DNA of 64,000 nucleotides from Anoplopoma fimbria (taxonomy: Eukaryota; Chordata; Actinopteri; Perciformes; Anoplopomatidae). Location of the stretch: the NCBI RefSeq assembly GCF_027596085.1, contig NC_072472.1, positions 11,712,219 through 11,776,218 on the forward strand. The letters are read 5' to 3'. The notes under the pieces are model-generated. The model ran no database searches. It had not been told where the DNA came from and saw nothing but the letters and a program-made list of their open reading frames with translations. Below, one piece after another: positions 22,361 through 34,635 of this stretch; the first letter of the stretch is position 1, and every line of letters starts with the position of its first letter. The translations under genes were made by a program, and so were the position numbers.

Positions 22361-22584
22361 GAATTGATGAGTGCTACCTTTTTGTAGCTTTTGCTGTTGT
22401 AATGTATTCCAGCATGTGTCTCATTTCACATAGTTTGAAACTTGACAGCTTAAGCCAATTTTTCTGCCTGAAGCTCAATTTTTCCCGACTACGCAATTAA
22501 TTGTACCAGTGTTTTCCACATGGGTAGACACGTCATAAGAACAAGCTGGCAAAATGAGCGATTTCCCACAGTGCATCACATGTA

Positions 22585-22657
22585 GGGCTAGTGGCGCAAT
22601 GGATAACGCGTCTGACTACGGATCAGAAGATTCTAGGTTCGACTCCTGGCTAGCTCG
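22585..22657 (+). tRNA. tRNA-Arg(ACG), unit 32 (A)
   Basis: Last intact tRNA-Arg before the gap. Its unit has a deletion of ~120 bp that removes most of the relic and the following poly(A) stretch. Confidence 0.96.
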
Positions 22658-22750
22658 TACGACACTTTAACTTGTATGTCATTTGACTATTGGTAAAAAG
22701 TTATTGCCCTACAAACTCTGTATATAAACGCGGCTGACTATCAATCTTCA

Positions 22751-22764
22751 GGGCTGAGCAATGG
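22751..22764 (+). pseudogene. Truncated tRNA-Arg-like relic, unit 32
   Basis: Only the first 14 nt (gggctgagcaatgg) remain; the sequence then jumps to 'accagaaaaccactcg', normally ~120 bp further on. Confidence 0.7.
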
Positions 22765-22889
22765 ACCAGAAAACCACTCGTGGATCAGCCATTTGTCACA
22801 CATCATTTAGGTAACCAATACTAAAACAATATTAGGAGGTTTGACATTAAGAGCTCCATGACAACAAGAGGCACCCCATCCACCAAGTG

Positions 22890-22956
22890 GCCGGATCGTA
22901 TAGTGGTTAGTACTCGTTGTGGTCGCAGCAACCCGGTTCGAATCCGGGTCACGGCA
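22890..22956 (+). pseudogene. Decayed tRNA-His, unit 32
   Basis: 67 nt instead of 72. One base is lost from the acceptor 5' strand (gccggatc), three from the 5' side of the anticodon stem (tactcgttgtgg), and one C before the T arm (acccgg). The GTG anticodon and B box survive, but the anticodon stem cannot pair. Private to the array edge. Confidence 0.85.
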
Positions 22957-23152
22957 GAACTGATGAGTGCTACCTGTTTGTAGCTCTTGCTGTTGTAATG
23001 TATTCCTGCATGTGTCTCATTTCACATAGTTTGAAACTTGACAGCTTAAGCCATTTTTTCTGCCTGAAGCTCAATTTTTCCCGACTACACCATTAATTGT
23101 ACCAGTGTTTTCCACATGGGTAGACACATCATAAGAACAAGCTGGCAAAATG

Positions 23153-23252
23153 NNNNNNNNNNNNNNNNNNNNNNNNNNNNNNNNNNNNNNNNNNNNNNNN
23201 NNNNNNNNNNNNNNNNNNNNNNNNNNNNNNNNNNNNNNNNNNNNNNNNNNNN
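23153..23252. other. Assembly gap, 100 N
   Basis: Exactly 100 N, the usual placeholder for unknown length. It interrupts unit 33 just before its expected tRNA-Arg, so the number of array copies here is unknown. Confidence 0.98.
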
Positions 23253-23270
23253 GCTGACTATCAATCTTCA

Positions 23271-23339
23271 GGGCTGAGCAATGGTTAACGTATCTGGCTA
23301 CTGATCAGAACCATCTACATTGAACTTTTGGCCAGCTAG
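23271..23339 (+). pseudogene. Last tRNA-Arg-like relic, right array edge
   Basis: Full-length relic right of the gap, with the 'cattgaac' variant shared with unit 5. Array homology ends ~40 bp later at a poly(A) run. Confidence 0.75.
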
Positions 23340-23378
23340 TAAACTTTTTTAACTTGTAGAATAAAAAAAAAAAACTGT

Positions 23379-23868
23379 ATTGTATCCGCAATCTCAATCT
23401 TTCGGTCACACTGTATCAAAGTACATCAGAATTAAATACAGAAATATAGAAGGATTTGCATAATATATTAACAAATCCCAGCAAATGGAGGGTTTAATTA
23501 TATAGATTTTATTTCACTCTTTCACCCCAGCTCACATAAAAATAAACAACTGGATAAGTTGTGTCTTTGGTTGTATACAAAAAAAGTGGAAACGACAAAC
23601 TGGTATAAAAAGGTCCCTCCCAGTCCTAAAAGGCAGATGGTTATAGGGACATGGTTATAGGGACATGATGGATAAACTGACATTTTCCCTGATGAATAAG
23701 GGGGAGACCTTTCCTCAAAAATGAGAGACATGTGTAACCTTCACTGCAAACAATGAGGACGATGCAATACCAGGATTTTTCTTCCTCTATCTATCTTTCC
23801 TTTCTAAAGTATACTTATTTGTTTGAAAATAAAAAGTGACAAAAAGGTGTCTGTGCGCGTGTCGGTAC
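23379..23868. other. Non-coding stretch between array and cfap54
   Basis: AT-rich unique sequence. I see no cfap54-like exon, no tRNA and no clear transposon end. A short direct duplication 'ggttatagggacatg' occurs around 23,639-23,666. Read-through from the last cfap54 exon into it would add about 15 codons before a stop. Confidence 0.6.
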
Positions 23869-26800
23869 CTGCAGCATTGCCATGCCGTCATCAGTCTGGC
23901 CTCTCTGTGCTTTCAATTTGGCACCTTCGACCATCAAGATGGCCTGAATATCCAGGTCTCCCCATCGTGCACATTCATCAAGTCCCTCCTGTAACACCCA
24001 AGCTGCTTCCTCGTTGATGTTCTCACCTAGAAAATCTGCACATGCACACATCCCCTTACACACAGTTTCAATATACAATATCTAACATTTAATGACTTAC
24101 ATATATGCAGCTAATGACGTGTAAAGCTTTTTCCCCCTCCTCTTCTACAATACACATAATTTAAGTAAGCGTTGTTACGGGAATCAATGAAAAGAAACAA
24201 GGTAAAGTAGTTCTACATGATTTTTTAAAGTATAAATCCAGTACTAGTTTGAATAGAAGTGAAAATAACTAATTTGTTTTGACATTTATAAGTAATGTGA
24301 TATTAGTTCAACTTTTTCAGCAAACAATACATCGTTCAGAAAAAAAGAAAAAGCAGCACATGATCAGACCTGGGAAAAGGTCAGCAGTGCCAGGAATCTG
24401 TGCAGCCAAGCTGCGGACCAGAGCCAAGCGGCAACGCAGCCACAGAGAAACAATTCTCTCACTGGCCTCAACTGCTCTAGGACAGTCTCCATGCAGGAGG
24501 TTTGACACACTGCAATCTTTAGAACCCTGTAGACCAGATTTTACACATATAAACACATATTGCCTACACACACCATGTACCATCAATCATCATTCTACTT
24601 CCCAGTGTGGCTAATATGTGCATATTTTACATGTAAATAAAAAAAAAGATGACATTATAATTTTTCAGCTGCCAATACACTTTACATTACAGAACATGAC
24701 ATATGCTTTGGTTTGATAAAAAAAATCAACTTATTTGATTCTGCATTTAATTCATATAAACCTGCTACCTGTTCAATTCCAGTCCTGGCATGTTGGATCT
24801 CAGATGCGGGTTTCGGAGAGCTCGGTATGATTCCTCTCATGATCACAGGACATGTCTGCAGCAGCACCAAGGATGAAATTGCCATCTCAGAACTGAAGGA
24901 TGTTAAAAATGGTGAGGATGGTCAGGAAATACAAACATAATCATGTGAACATACAGCACACATGTATAAGGCGCCTGTACCTAAGTGCAGCATGTCCTTG
25001 CTGCAGGTATAGATTGGCCTTCAGAAGATTGGACTCTATTGACAGTTCCAGGTTCTCCATTTCGCTACAGGACTGAGGTGAAAGTTGAGGGAAAATACAG
25101 TGCAACAAGGAGGATGCGCCTTCCAGCAAAAGGAACTACAACACATGAGAGGACAGATATGAGTAAGTTGACATAAACAAGTTAGAAAAAAATACATATT
25201 TAAAGTAAGTTGCCAAAAATAAAACAATGCAATGCTTATATTACAGTTAGTGTCAAACCACTACAGTAAAGATCCATTGAAAAATCCCATAGAGGTCTTA
25301 CCTTTATCCTCTCTGGCGTGAGCTTCTCCTTTTCTTTATCAAGGGTCAGCACTTTTGGCTCTTCTGTCTTTAGACAGGAGGCCTCAGTGTCCAATATGTC
25401 CTGTTCATGGGGGTTTGAGCTCACTGGACAGCTTGTTATGCTGGCACCTGCTTCTCTTTCAACAGTATCTGAAAGACATTACCACTGTATGCATATCACG
25501 CTGTTTGATCCACAGTGACTATTTCAGAATTAAATCAAAATCAAAAACGAAGCTCATTTGGTTCAATGCAATCCAATTAGAGGTGTCACATGATCCAAAT
25601 ATTAAACCGAACATAAATAACATAGAGAAGGAAGTACTGTTGCTTACAGACCTGGCACAGGAGAGCCGTGTACGGTGTTACTGAGTGCAAGGACTAGTTG
25701 AATACGAGCAAGGTTGAATCTGAGGCACAATGTGGATCCATACAGTGATCGGACCTCTGGAGCAAAGTCACAGTTCACAAGTTCCTCCAAAGCCTAACCA
25801 CAAACCAAAAACACACAAATTTGTTGAACTATATTTATTTCTTAATTTGGCAGATATATTGCTGAAACAGCAGCACAGAGACAGATAACATGTCATTGTA
25901 GCAGTTTTTGCCTACAGCTGGAACAGGGTGTACGTATTTATGTATGTTTGTGTCGATGCATTGTGCTGGTCTTAAGGCCCTGTAAAGAAGCTTTCCCCAC
26001 CGAAAGATATTGCAACAAATTTCCTAACAGCCGTTATTTGGATAAACTAAACACATATTGGGAATTAATGATTTGGGGGCACAGCATCTTGCTTTACTTT
26101 TTAAGCTTTCTCTAATCGGGAATAATGGTTTTAGCAGTGGTGAAAAAGTATGCCTACTCAAAACTTTTTTCTGCCCTAAAACTATTAACTCTTAATGGCA
26201 AAATTATTAATACCGCACTGTAAAAAAATGGCATTAGAGTAGAGAGTGAAAGAGAGATATTATCAGCACAATGTATTCCAATACGGTGCTAGATAGGTCA
26301 AAGGGTAACAATGCATAATATTTTAATTGTTAATTGAAATTAATGTTATTGTTATACTTTGTGACCCAAATCTGAATCTGCAACATAACCAGTAACATAT
26401 CTCTGTCAGGTAAAGGCAATACTACAACATTCTCCTCTGAAGTAGACATTAAGTAGTTTACAGTTGAGTGGCATATTTTTTAGGTGCTTTTGAGACCTTT
26501 TGAAAGTTATTTCAGGTTACAATGAGTTAGAATAGTTTATAGGTTGTTAATGTCAGCCCCTTGTGTTTTTTCTTGAACCAGTGTATTTCACCACTGTTTC
26601 TGACCGTGAGCAGCCATGACTTTGATGTGTGATGCAGCTATTGTATGTTATGGCAGGAGTATTAATGAGCACCCAGGAAAGCTCAGTGTCAAGTGTGAAG
26701 TTGATTGCATGAGCATAGAGTTTGCACTAATGAAATATCCCCAGATCTTCAAAATAAAATAAAAAATATATATGGAAAATACCTCAGAATTGTCCAGGAG

Positions 26801-29800
26801 AGACTTGTTGCTGTAAAATGTCTTCACAGGCTGCAGGATAAGCACAATTTATAATATTAACTAAATGATGGCATATACAAACACCCATCACAATAATTTC
26901 AAGCCTGTGCAGAAGCAGCAATATAATATTTTGTTTGACAATCTTCAATCGATTCAAAAATAATGTACAGTCTGTCTCCGACTAATGATTAAATTAGGTT
27001 GGAAGTAACCGGCACACATATGTATTTCTCCAAGAGTGTGGTAGGAAAACAACCCATGTCTTAACATATTGAATGAAAATTTCAGATTTACAGTACTATA
27101 AACACAAGGTCAACATTGTAACTAAAACTGTACATAAAGTACTTCAACAAAAGCGATTTGCACCACTACCAACATTACCAATTTACAAAGGCTAATAGGG
27201 AAAAAGGCAAAGAGTGCATATGTGCATTCTTACTTGGAGATTATCTTTGGTAATGTAGTGTCCATGAGGCAGAAGGACCCCTGTGCCCTGGGTGAGCTGA
27301 ACTGCCTCCTTTACAGCTTCAGTGAACAGACACAGTTCAGTAAGGGCACGGATCTGCAGAAAACATCAATCCAGACTGAAAACTGTACCAAAACTATGAA
27401 AAGAAACATTTACATTTACATATAGAAAACAACACAAATACTGACCTTCAGTATTTTGCCGTCAACAGTGCGATATACATCTCTGCACACAGTCCCCACA
27501 AAATGTATGTAAAGGGCTAATATGGGCAGTAGCTGAAATTACAAACACATACATTTTTAATCTTGAGCGTTGCAGTTCAAAATGAGGACAGACAGACAGT
27601 GTTTATGTGTGTACCGTAATGTAGTAGCCTGTGCTGAAAAGCCAGTGGCAGATGAAGTTAAGGCTGGTTACAGTGGTGCTGAGGTGAACCCTGTGGGGTT
27701 CAGAGAAAAGGTCGACTCCAGGGAGCAGTTCATCTCTAATGCTGTGACAGGTGTACTGGAGGTCGGCCTGGGGCTGAGCCAGGGAGCAACACAGCACACA
27801 CTAGGGAAGTGGGTCATACACACACACACACACACACACAAAAAAACAAACAAAATAATGTAAAAATGAATGTACACATAATACAGATAATAAAACAGTA
27901 TTTAGGCATGAGAGCAAAAACCTCTCCTGTCATCATTTCATCAATAGTGCATTTAGCAACATAAATAAAAACACATTTGTCAGCAGAGAGAGACTGGAAG
28001 TATTACCTTAAAGAAGTGCGCAGACATGAGACAGCACTTGGTCCGCTCGCCGATATCAGACGTTAAGATATACCTGTACATCAAAACACATCCCTCAGGA
28101 GCAGGTCATTTTTAGAGCGACATGCCGAAAAACACCTCAAATGAATGCTTAACCTCATTGAAACCTACTGTGCAATCTTAGCAGTGAGCCCAGCAGCCTC
28201 TAGACATCCCCAAATGCCGACCTCTTTCAGGGTTTGTTGCAGGGAGCCACCCCCAAAGGACACACCATCCCATTTCTTTACAGCACCTGAGCTCTTTAAG
28301 GCACAATCAACTGCTTTACTCCAGTATAAGTGTGCTGACCTGGAGATAAAGCACAGGCAGGAATACAATTATTATAACAATATAAGGAAAATTGTGAAAA
28401 GCTCAACGTACACTTTTGCTATAATTATAGGTAAAAGCATAAAATGAGAGGCTGTAAGCTTGCTTCAACACACACACAGACACACACACATACACATACA
28501 CACTCAGTCAAAGATTCTAACCGTGTGTTTCCGTTGTAGAACAGTAGGTTTCCCATTTCATGCAGTGCCAGAACTCTGAGGGAGTCATGATTGTTGGCCT
28601 GGAGATACTCTGAAGAAAAGTAGGGTTGAGATGGGGAGGAAAGTAAGATATTTATGACCGTGACAGCCTGACACAGACTTCATCCAGATATTTCTTGTCA
28701 TGTAGTCTGCTGGTACTCTCTGTAACACATCTAACTCTGTGTCCCACTTATAGAGAACTTGTCAATACATGCCTTCTTTATGTAAAGTGTGCCATAGAAG
28801 TCTTTCTCTAGATGTTATTAGTATTTTGTGCTCTTACTAATGGAGGTGGAGTACGCAACACTGACAGTCGCCATGTGGTCAGGGCTGATAGGGACGGTGT
28901 AGAGAGCATTTGGAGTAGTGAAGTCCTCCTCTGTCAGGTCGTAAGGTTCGATGCTTGGAGTAGGCATAACTAAGGGACTGAAATCAACCAGGCTTGCAGA
29001 ATGGCTGAGACTTCTGTTCTGACAGTGCTTCAACTGTGCCACAAAGCCTGGAAAAGAGACAAACAGTGCAAACAGTGACAGTTTGAAACAGTTGTTGTGT
29101 GAGCGTGGTAATCCAAACATTTAGAGGAGAACTCACAGGGCTTTGTGAATGCAAGAAGTTGTAGCAGTAATGAGCGACTATGCTGGAAGACCTGAAGACA
29201 GTGTGGTCTTCTCTCAAGAGCTTGACGGTAACAGCTCAGTGTGTCTTCCACATCCAGAGGAACGCACACAAGGGACAGTGCATGCTGTACCTCTGCACCT
29301 TAGACAGAGAACATGCACGAAAACATTATACATGCCAACACCATTTGAAACTGCCTACAAACAAGTATTTGTATGACTCAAATATTTTCACATGACATGA
29401 CATGAGGCTGGCTGTTCAAACCTTTAAGATCAACTGTGCCTCGAGGAGTGGAGTTTGAGACTGCTGCTTTTCTAGGAGTGGTCGGTTGCTTTACAGGGGG
29501 AGCTGTACACCCAATGAGCAGTTGGGAGTCTGCGTAGCTCCTGTAAGTTACCTGAAATATAGAAAAGAGAGCACCATAAACTGTATACACATACATACAG
29601 CATAATACACTCAAAGCATGAGGTACTATAATATCCATTATCATTTGTTTGAAAATAAGTATTTGTTTCATTTGCTTGCTTTTTCTTGTAACACTTTGGT
29701 TTTTGAGATTAGTAAATAATGCCTCATAATGTTTATAATGTTTTGTGTCGATATGTTCTACCTCCTTGCCAGTCGCCTTCTGTGTCTTGACATGGTGTGG

Positions 29801-32800
29801 TTGAGGGACTACAGGTCCTCCGAAAGAACTTATCCTTTCCAGCAGCCTCCTCTGAGCATGGACTAGTAGAGGAGTTATGATCAAGGCATAACGATCCCTG
29901 GGATAGACATACAGATGCAGGCACAAACACACACACAAAATCATTGGCAAAAAAAACTGAGATAAGTGAGTATTTGATCCAGATTTGCAACATATGGCAA
30001 TGTTAAGTTGTAAAAAAAGAGACGTTTCTTTCAGAAAATCCACTAAATATGTTTTTTAAAGGTTATGCGCATTATACAATGGAAAGTTTGTGCTGTGTCT
30101 ATATTGACCAAAAAGTCTCCAAATTTAAAAACTCTCAAATTCCTTTTGATGATAAGAACCTGGCCATAATCTTTACTCGTTTCTGTTGAATATTACAATA
30201 CAAAACAATTTATTATCAAATCTTGGCTGCAGTTGCAGATTTAGGACTGCAATATAGTTTTACTCACCGTGTGTATGAGTTGAAAACTAAGGCAAAGTGG
30301 GCCAGGCTTTCCCATTTGCCACTGTCGTGGAGACACTCCAGAGTGTGCAAAACCAGGGTGCGGACCCAACGCAGGTCCACCTGGGTGCTGTTATCCAGTG
30401 GGGCTGAGAAGTGAAGACTGGACTCAAGTTCCTCCTCTGTCAAGTCTCTGTCATACAAACTCCACAGCTAGTTGGGACAAAGATAAATATGAAAGTCATA
30501 AACAGGACTGTGTCATGTTCACTTTGTAGCTGTAAATGTGCTTTGCTCAGATGACAAGATGAAGACTGAAGTGACAATAGTCATCATTCAGCAACCTCTT
30601 GATGTGAAAAGTGAACCCAATACAGAAGTACCTTAAACTTCCAATCCCTCTAATCCCCCGCCTTCAGGGGGCGACTCCTCTGGTAGCTAAAGTAGAAGAT
30701 GACCCTACTTCTCACTTGATTTATACCCTCTGTAACATTGTAAACATGAGTTTATGGTCTCAATCGGTTTTGGTGTTGTATTGTTTTCTTCTTAGAACAT
30801 TAACCCCTTCACAGTTTGTTTTAGGTTCATGAAAGTAGATTGTAACACTTCTGTCACCTAAAACGGTCTTGGTCAGCCCTCAGGTATATTAAGCTCCACC
30901 ATATCGTGTTACTTCTGGCTCCAAAATACTAAGATGGCGACGGCCAAAAAACCAAGAAGGTGGCTGCCAAAATGCCGAACTGTAGGATTCAAACCTGTAG
31001 GCCGCGAACCAGTGGGTGACGTAACAGTGACTACGTTCACTTCTTATATGCAGTCTACAGTATGATGCAGCACACTTCGCAATGCCTTGTATACTTTATT
31101 AGTAATGACTTATTAAGTGGGTGAGTTTTATAACAAGCAGTTACATGTGTTTATAGCTCTATGTGACGCTTACCCCAAGTCTGTTCAGCATGTCCATGAT
31201 TAGGTCAGTAGCCAGCACCAGTAGTGGTGTGAAGGTGGTGTGCAACTGGTCTGCTGTGATGGAGGAGGGAGGTTCATGCTGAGCAGCTCTCTGTACTAGG
31301 ACACTGATTCTGCAGCTTTGGTCCCAAACAGTCTGACACACACACTGTAGAGTTGTCCAGTGGCTGCCACGATGGGCCAACACCTGAAAGATGTTATAAA
31401 TAGATAAATAAAATATAATACCTGGATTAATACTGTATGGTCACATGTAATGTCAGCAATTCTGTACTTGGGTGTAAGTGTAAGTCCGTGTGTGTGTGCA
31501 TTACCATGGCCCTTTGGAGATGTAAAGCAGCTTTGTTGAGTGAGTCGATCAGCAAGGCAGCAGCGCGTCTGTGTGTCTCAATCCGCTGTTCTACCATTTG
31601 AGAGGCCTCTCCGCCCCCACAACTCTCCTCTGTGACAGAGTTATCAACTCTTACTGCTGGAAGAAAAGATTGAGAAAAGTGATGAAACACAGATCACAAG
31701 ATAGTTATCTACTGGTTTTTCATTAAGTGTTTCTCACCCTCCTTTTTTTTACCCTCTTTGTGTGCAACCACATATTCCTTAAGAGCGGAGTGGGAGGAGT
31801 CTCTCCCTGAGACAACCTCGTATTTGGAAGATGTCTGTCGCTGTGGGTTCCTCCGCACCAGAACACCGGAGTAGGCCAGAGAGAAAAACAAGGGATTGAA
31901 CTGCCTATAACTGAAAAAATAACATACAGAACATAATATTACAGGTAGGTTATAGGTATACAAATGCCCCATATGCAGAATTATTTGAGAAAAATACAGA
32001 AAATGTGAAGTAAAGTAGTTTCTTCTATCTTGTGAATGAACCTCTGCTGCAGGGCTCCTCCATGCAGCTGGTCCAGGCCCTGGTAAAGCAGTGCTAAATG
32101 GGCTTGAGCCATGCTGTAGTTGAGTTGAGACTTCCACACTCTCTCCTCAAAGCAAATGCTCCTCAGCTGAAGTTGCTTCTTCTGGCGTTGCACCACAGAC
32201 GACATCACGGTTAACAGGTTCTCCACAACCTGCATATCTCTACACACACAGATAGAAGTCCAATGCACATGTGGTTATGTGAACAAACACATATAATTGC
32301 ACACAATCACAGGTACACATACTGTACCTGTTAGTTTTCACTCTCTGAAGCATGCTGTGTGGCATTTTCTGCTTTAGTTTCTTCCTTGCGTCATCGTGTG
32401 AGGGTGTGCTCTTGTTCTGCTACAAAAAGTATCTGGGGTTAGGGTACATCCTTAATGTTATGTACTTATGGATAGTTTTGAAGGGTGTCCACAGTATACA
32501 TTAGGCACCAAAATTGAGAGCAATCCACAAGGAATTTGCAGAACATATAGCTAAGCAGTAGATTGAGGCTACAATGTCTTAAACCAGAGCACATAATGAG
32601 ATTGGCTTTCTGTGTTTTCTCCTGTGAAGCAGTTTTAAAAGAGCTAATATACATTATCCTTCAATTTTACTGAAGTAAACAAATTAATAATGTGGATTCC
32701 CATAACTCACTACGCTTGGCAAGGTCTGAAAAACCTCCACTGCTTGGTCGAATATTGTCCATGAAGTGAACTTAATGTTTATATAGAACATATGAACACA

Positions 32801-34560
32801 TTCAGTATATTGTATGTCCTTATGTATCTAAATTTATGTGTTGGCTATTTGTTTGCATATTATTTTTACCTGTGGAGGTTCATTTCCTTTTAGGGCCTGA
32901 GCACTACTTCTTCTTTTACTCTGACTGTTTCCCTCCAAATATTTTGTGGAAATTACCTTCACTTCATCTCGCCTGAAAAAGATAAAACAATTTACATACT
33001 GTCAAGCCTTTTTTACCATTTTATCATAGTGTACAACATTTTAACATTTCTTTTTTTAAATCAGTAAAAGAGGTGAATAGTCAAAGCACACCTGGATAGA
33101 TATTCAAACATGCTTTGTCCCCACTTTAACACAAGGTCTGGGTGTCCTTCTTCCATGGCTCTCTGGAGAATTAATGCCGCAAACTCAATAAAATATACCT
33201 TGCGTCTGAGCTTCATCACTACAAAAACACACACACAAAATACAGGTGTCAATTATAAAAAGATTAAAACTCATTAAAAAAATGATGTAAGTGTGTGCCA
33301 CTTACCTTTTTGGTAGGCATCATTCACTGTGCTGTTGGAGATTAGATCATACAATACGGTGGGATCCTCACAGCCAGTCAGTGGGCGTGCAATCTCTACA
33401 GAAAAATGGTATACATTGTTCAGCTAAGGTAAACAAAACAATCAATACGTTTAGTTAACCAGGTGAGAGAAACAAAAATGTTTCTAATATGTCATTTAAA
33501 TTCAGTGTTCCTGAAGTGATGTGTTACATGCCAGTGGTAGTTTTGGTGAATAAGGTGAGAAAGTATTTATTATTAAACAGTGGACTCAAAAGTATAATTT
33601 AGAACAGTGGTTCTCAACCTGGGGGTCGGGACCCCTTAGGGCATCAAAAGATGGTTGTAGAGAAAAATACATCAAAACATATTAAAAATAAAAAAACCTA
33701 TTTTAAACTGGGGAATTTTTTTCACATTACATCGCCTTTACCAGTTATATTATTTGACTCGGAATAGATTTATTAAGAATATGTGAAAATCAAAGTGTGC
33801 CGGCACATGAGAGTCTGGCGGGAGAAAAGCCACGGAACGCATCATAAAATCCACAGTTCCACACTGGAGCAAGTTGGATAATGCCTAAGTGCTATATGCT
33901 CTAAATAATCAAAGCCGGGGGGGTCTAGGGTTATTCTGTGTATACCAACTTGCTATACACAGCACTTTATTTTTCACAAACTTCCTTTATACAATAAGAC
34001 CAATGTGTGTGTTTTTTTGTGTGTTACCATTGTCTACGATGAGAGCTGCTTCAGATGTGATTGTTTCCTTGTTCTTCCAATGCAATGCCTTCAGCTTAAG
34101 ACTTATCTTGATTTCACCCTTTATTGCAGCATGATCTGTCTTAGACTGCACAAACACACACACAGAGACACACAACAACACTAGAAAAGTGGAGCAAAAT
34201 ATTCTTCATTTTGCTGTATAGTTAAAGTATCGCATATAAAATCATCACAAAAAATATAGCAGTCTTTTGTACAATATTGGATATCATAGATTAATTTCAT
34301 GATTTTAAATCACTCTTAGATTGGGGCTAAATTATGAAATAAATCTACACTTTGACACTATTCCTTACACTCACAGCTTTATCGGCAAGTCTACTGATCT
34401 GCAGTTGAGCATCATAGACCTCTTGGAGCAGCCTGCGACCACTGTCCATCATCACAGAAGCCATCTGAGGCTCCCTGAGCACACGTGATGCCTGGACAAG
34501 AAGGATGAGACATTATTGCAAGGCAACTAGTTGGTTATCATTTGGGGTATCTGATCTGTG

Positions 34561-34635
<75 letters not shown>

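Larger units (their letters stand above)
1..23378 (+). repeat. Tandem higher-order tRNA-Arg/tRNA-His array
   Basis: About 32.5 units of ~726 bp, each with tRNA-Arg(ACG) then tRNA-His(GTG) on the + strand. Two unit types are distinguishable. Type A has 'cgacacttt' after Arg, a dead third tRNA, and 'aactgatgag' after His. Type B has 'cgatatttt' after Arg, unrelated sequence 'gtagatttacatctgg' between the genes, and 'aattgatgag' after His. Order from the left: ABABABABABAB BA ABABABABABAB BABBBA, gap, A. The A-to-B step is 723 bp and the B-to-A step 728-730 bp, differing mainly by poly(A) length. Between-unit sequence is nearly identical, implying recent amplification and homogenisation. The array starts before the window and ends near 23,378. 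Confidence 0.97.

Noticed and set aside
1..23378. CRISPR-like or satellite-only array
   Set aside because: Repeats are ~726 bp and contain cloverleaf tRNA genes; there are no short repeats with unique spacers, and the window is eukaryotic.
23522..23731. Next cfap54 exon on the - strand
   Set aside because: The 69-residue open frame has no resemblance to the protein, no suitable splice sites in phase, and contains a simple duplication.
29378..30043. A single 221-codon gene
   Set aside because: It is two cfap54 exons (29897-29762 and 29551-29422) with an intron that happens to stay open; both have proper splice sites.
30840..31060. Coding exon in the 'atggcgacggcc' stretch
   Set aside because: Looks like a dispersed repeat in a cfap54 intron; it has no phase-compatible splice sites and the flanking exons already join in frame.
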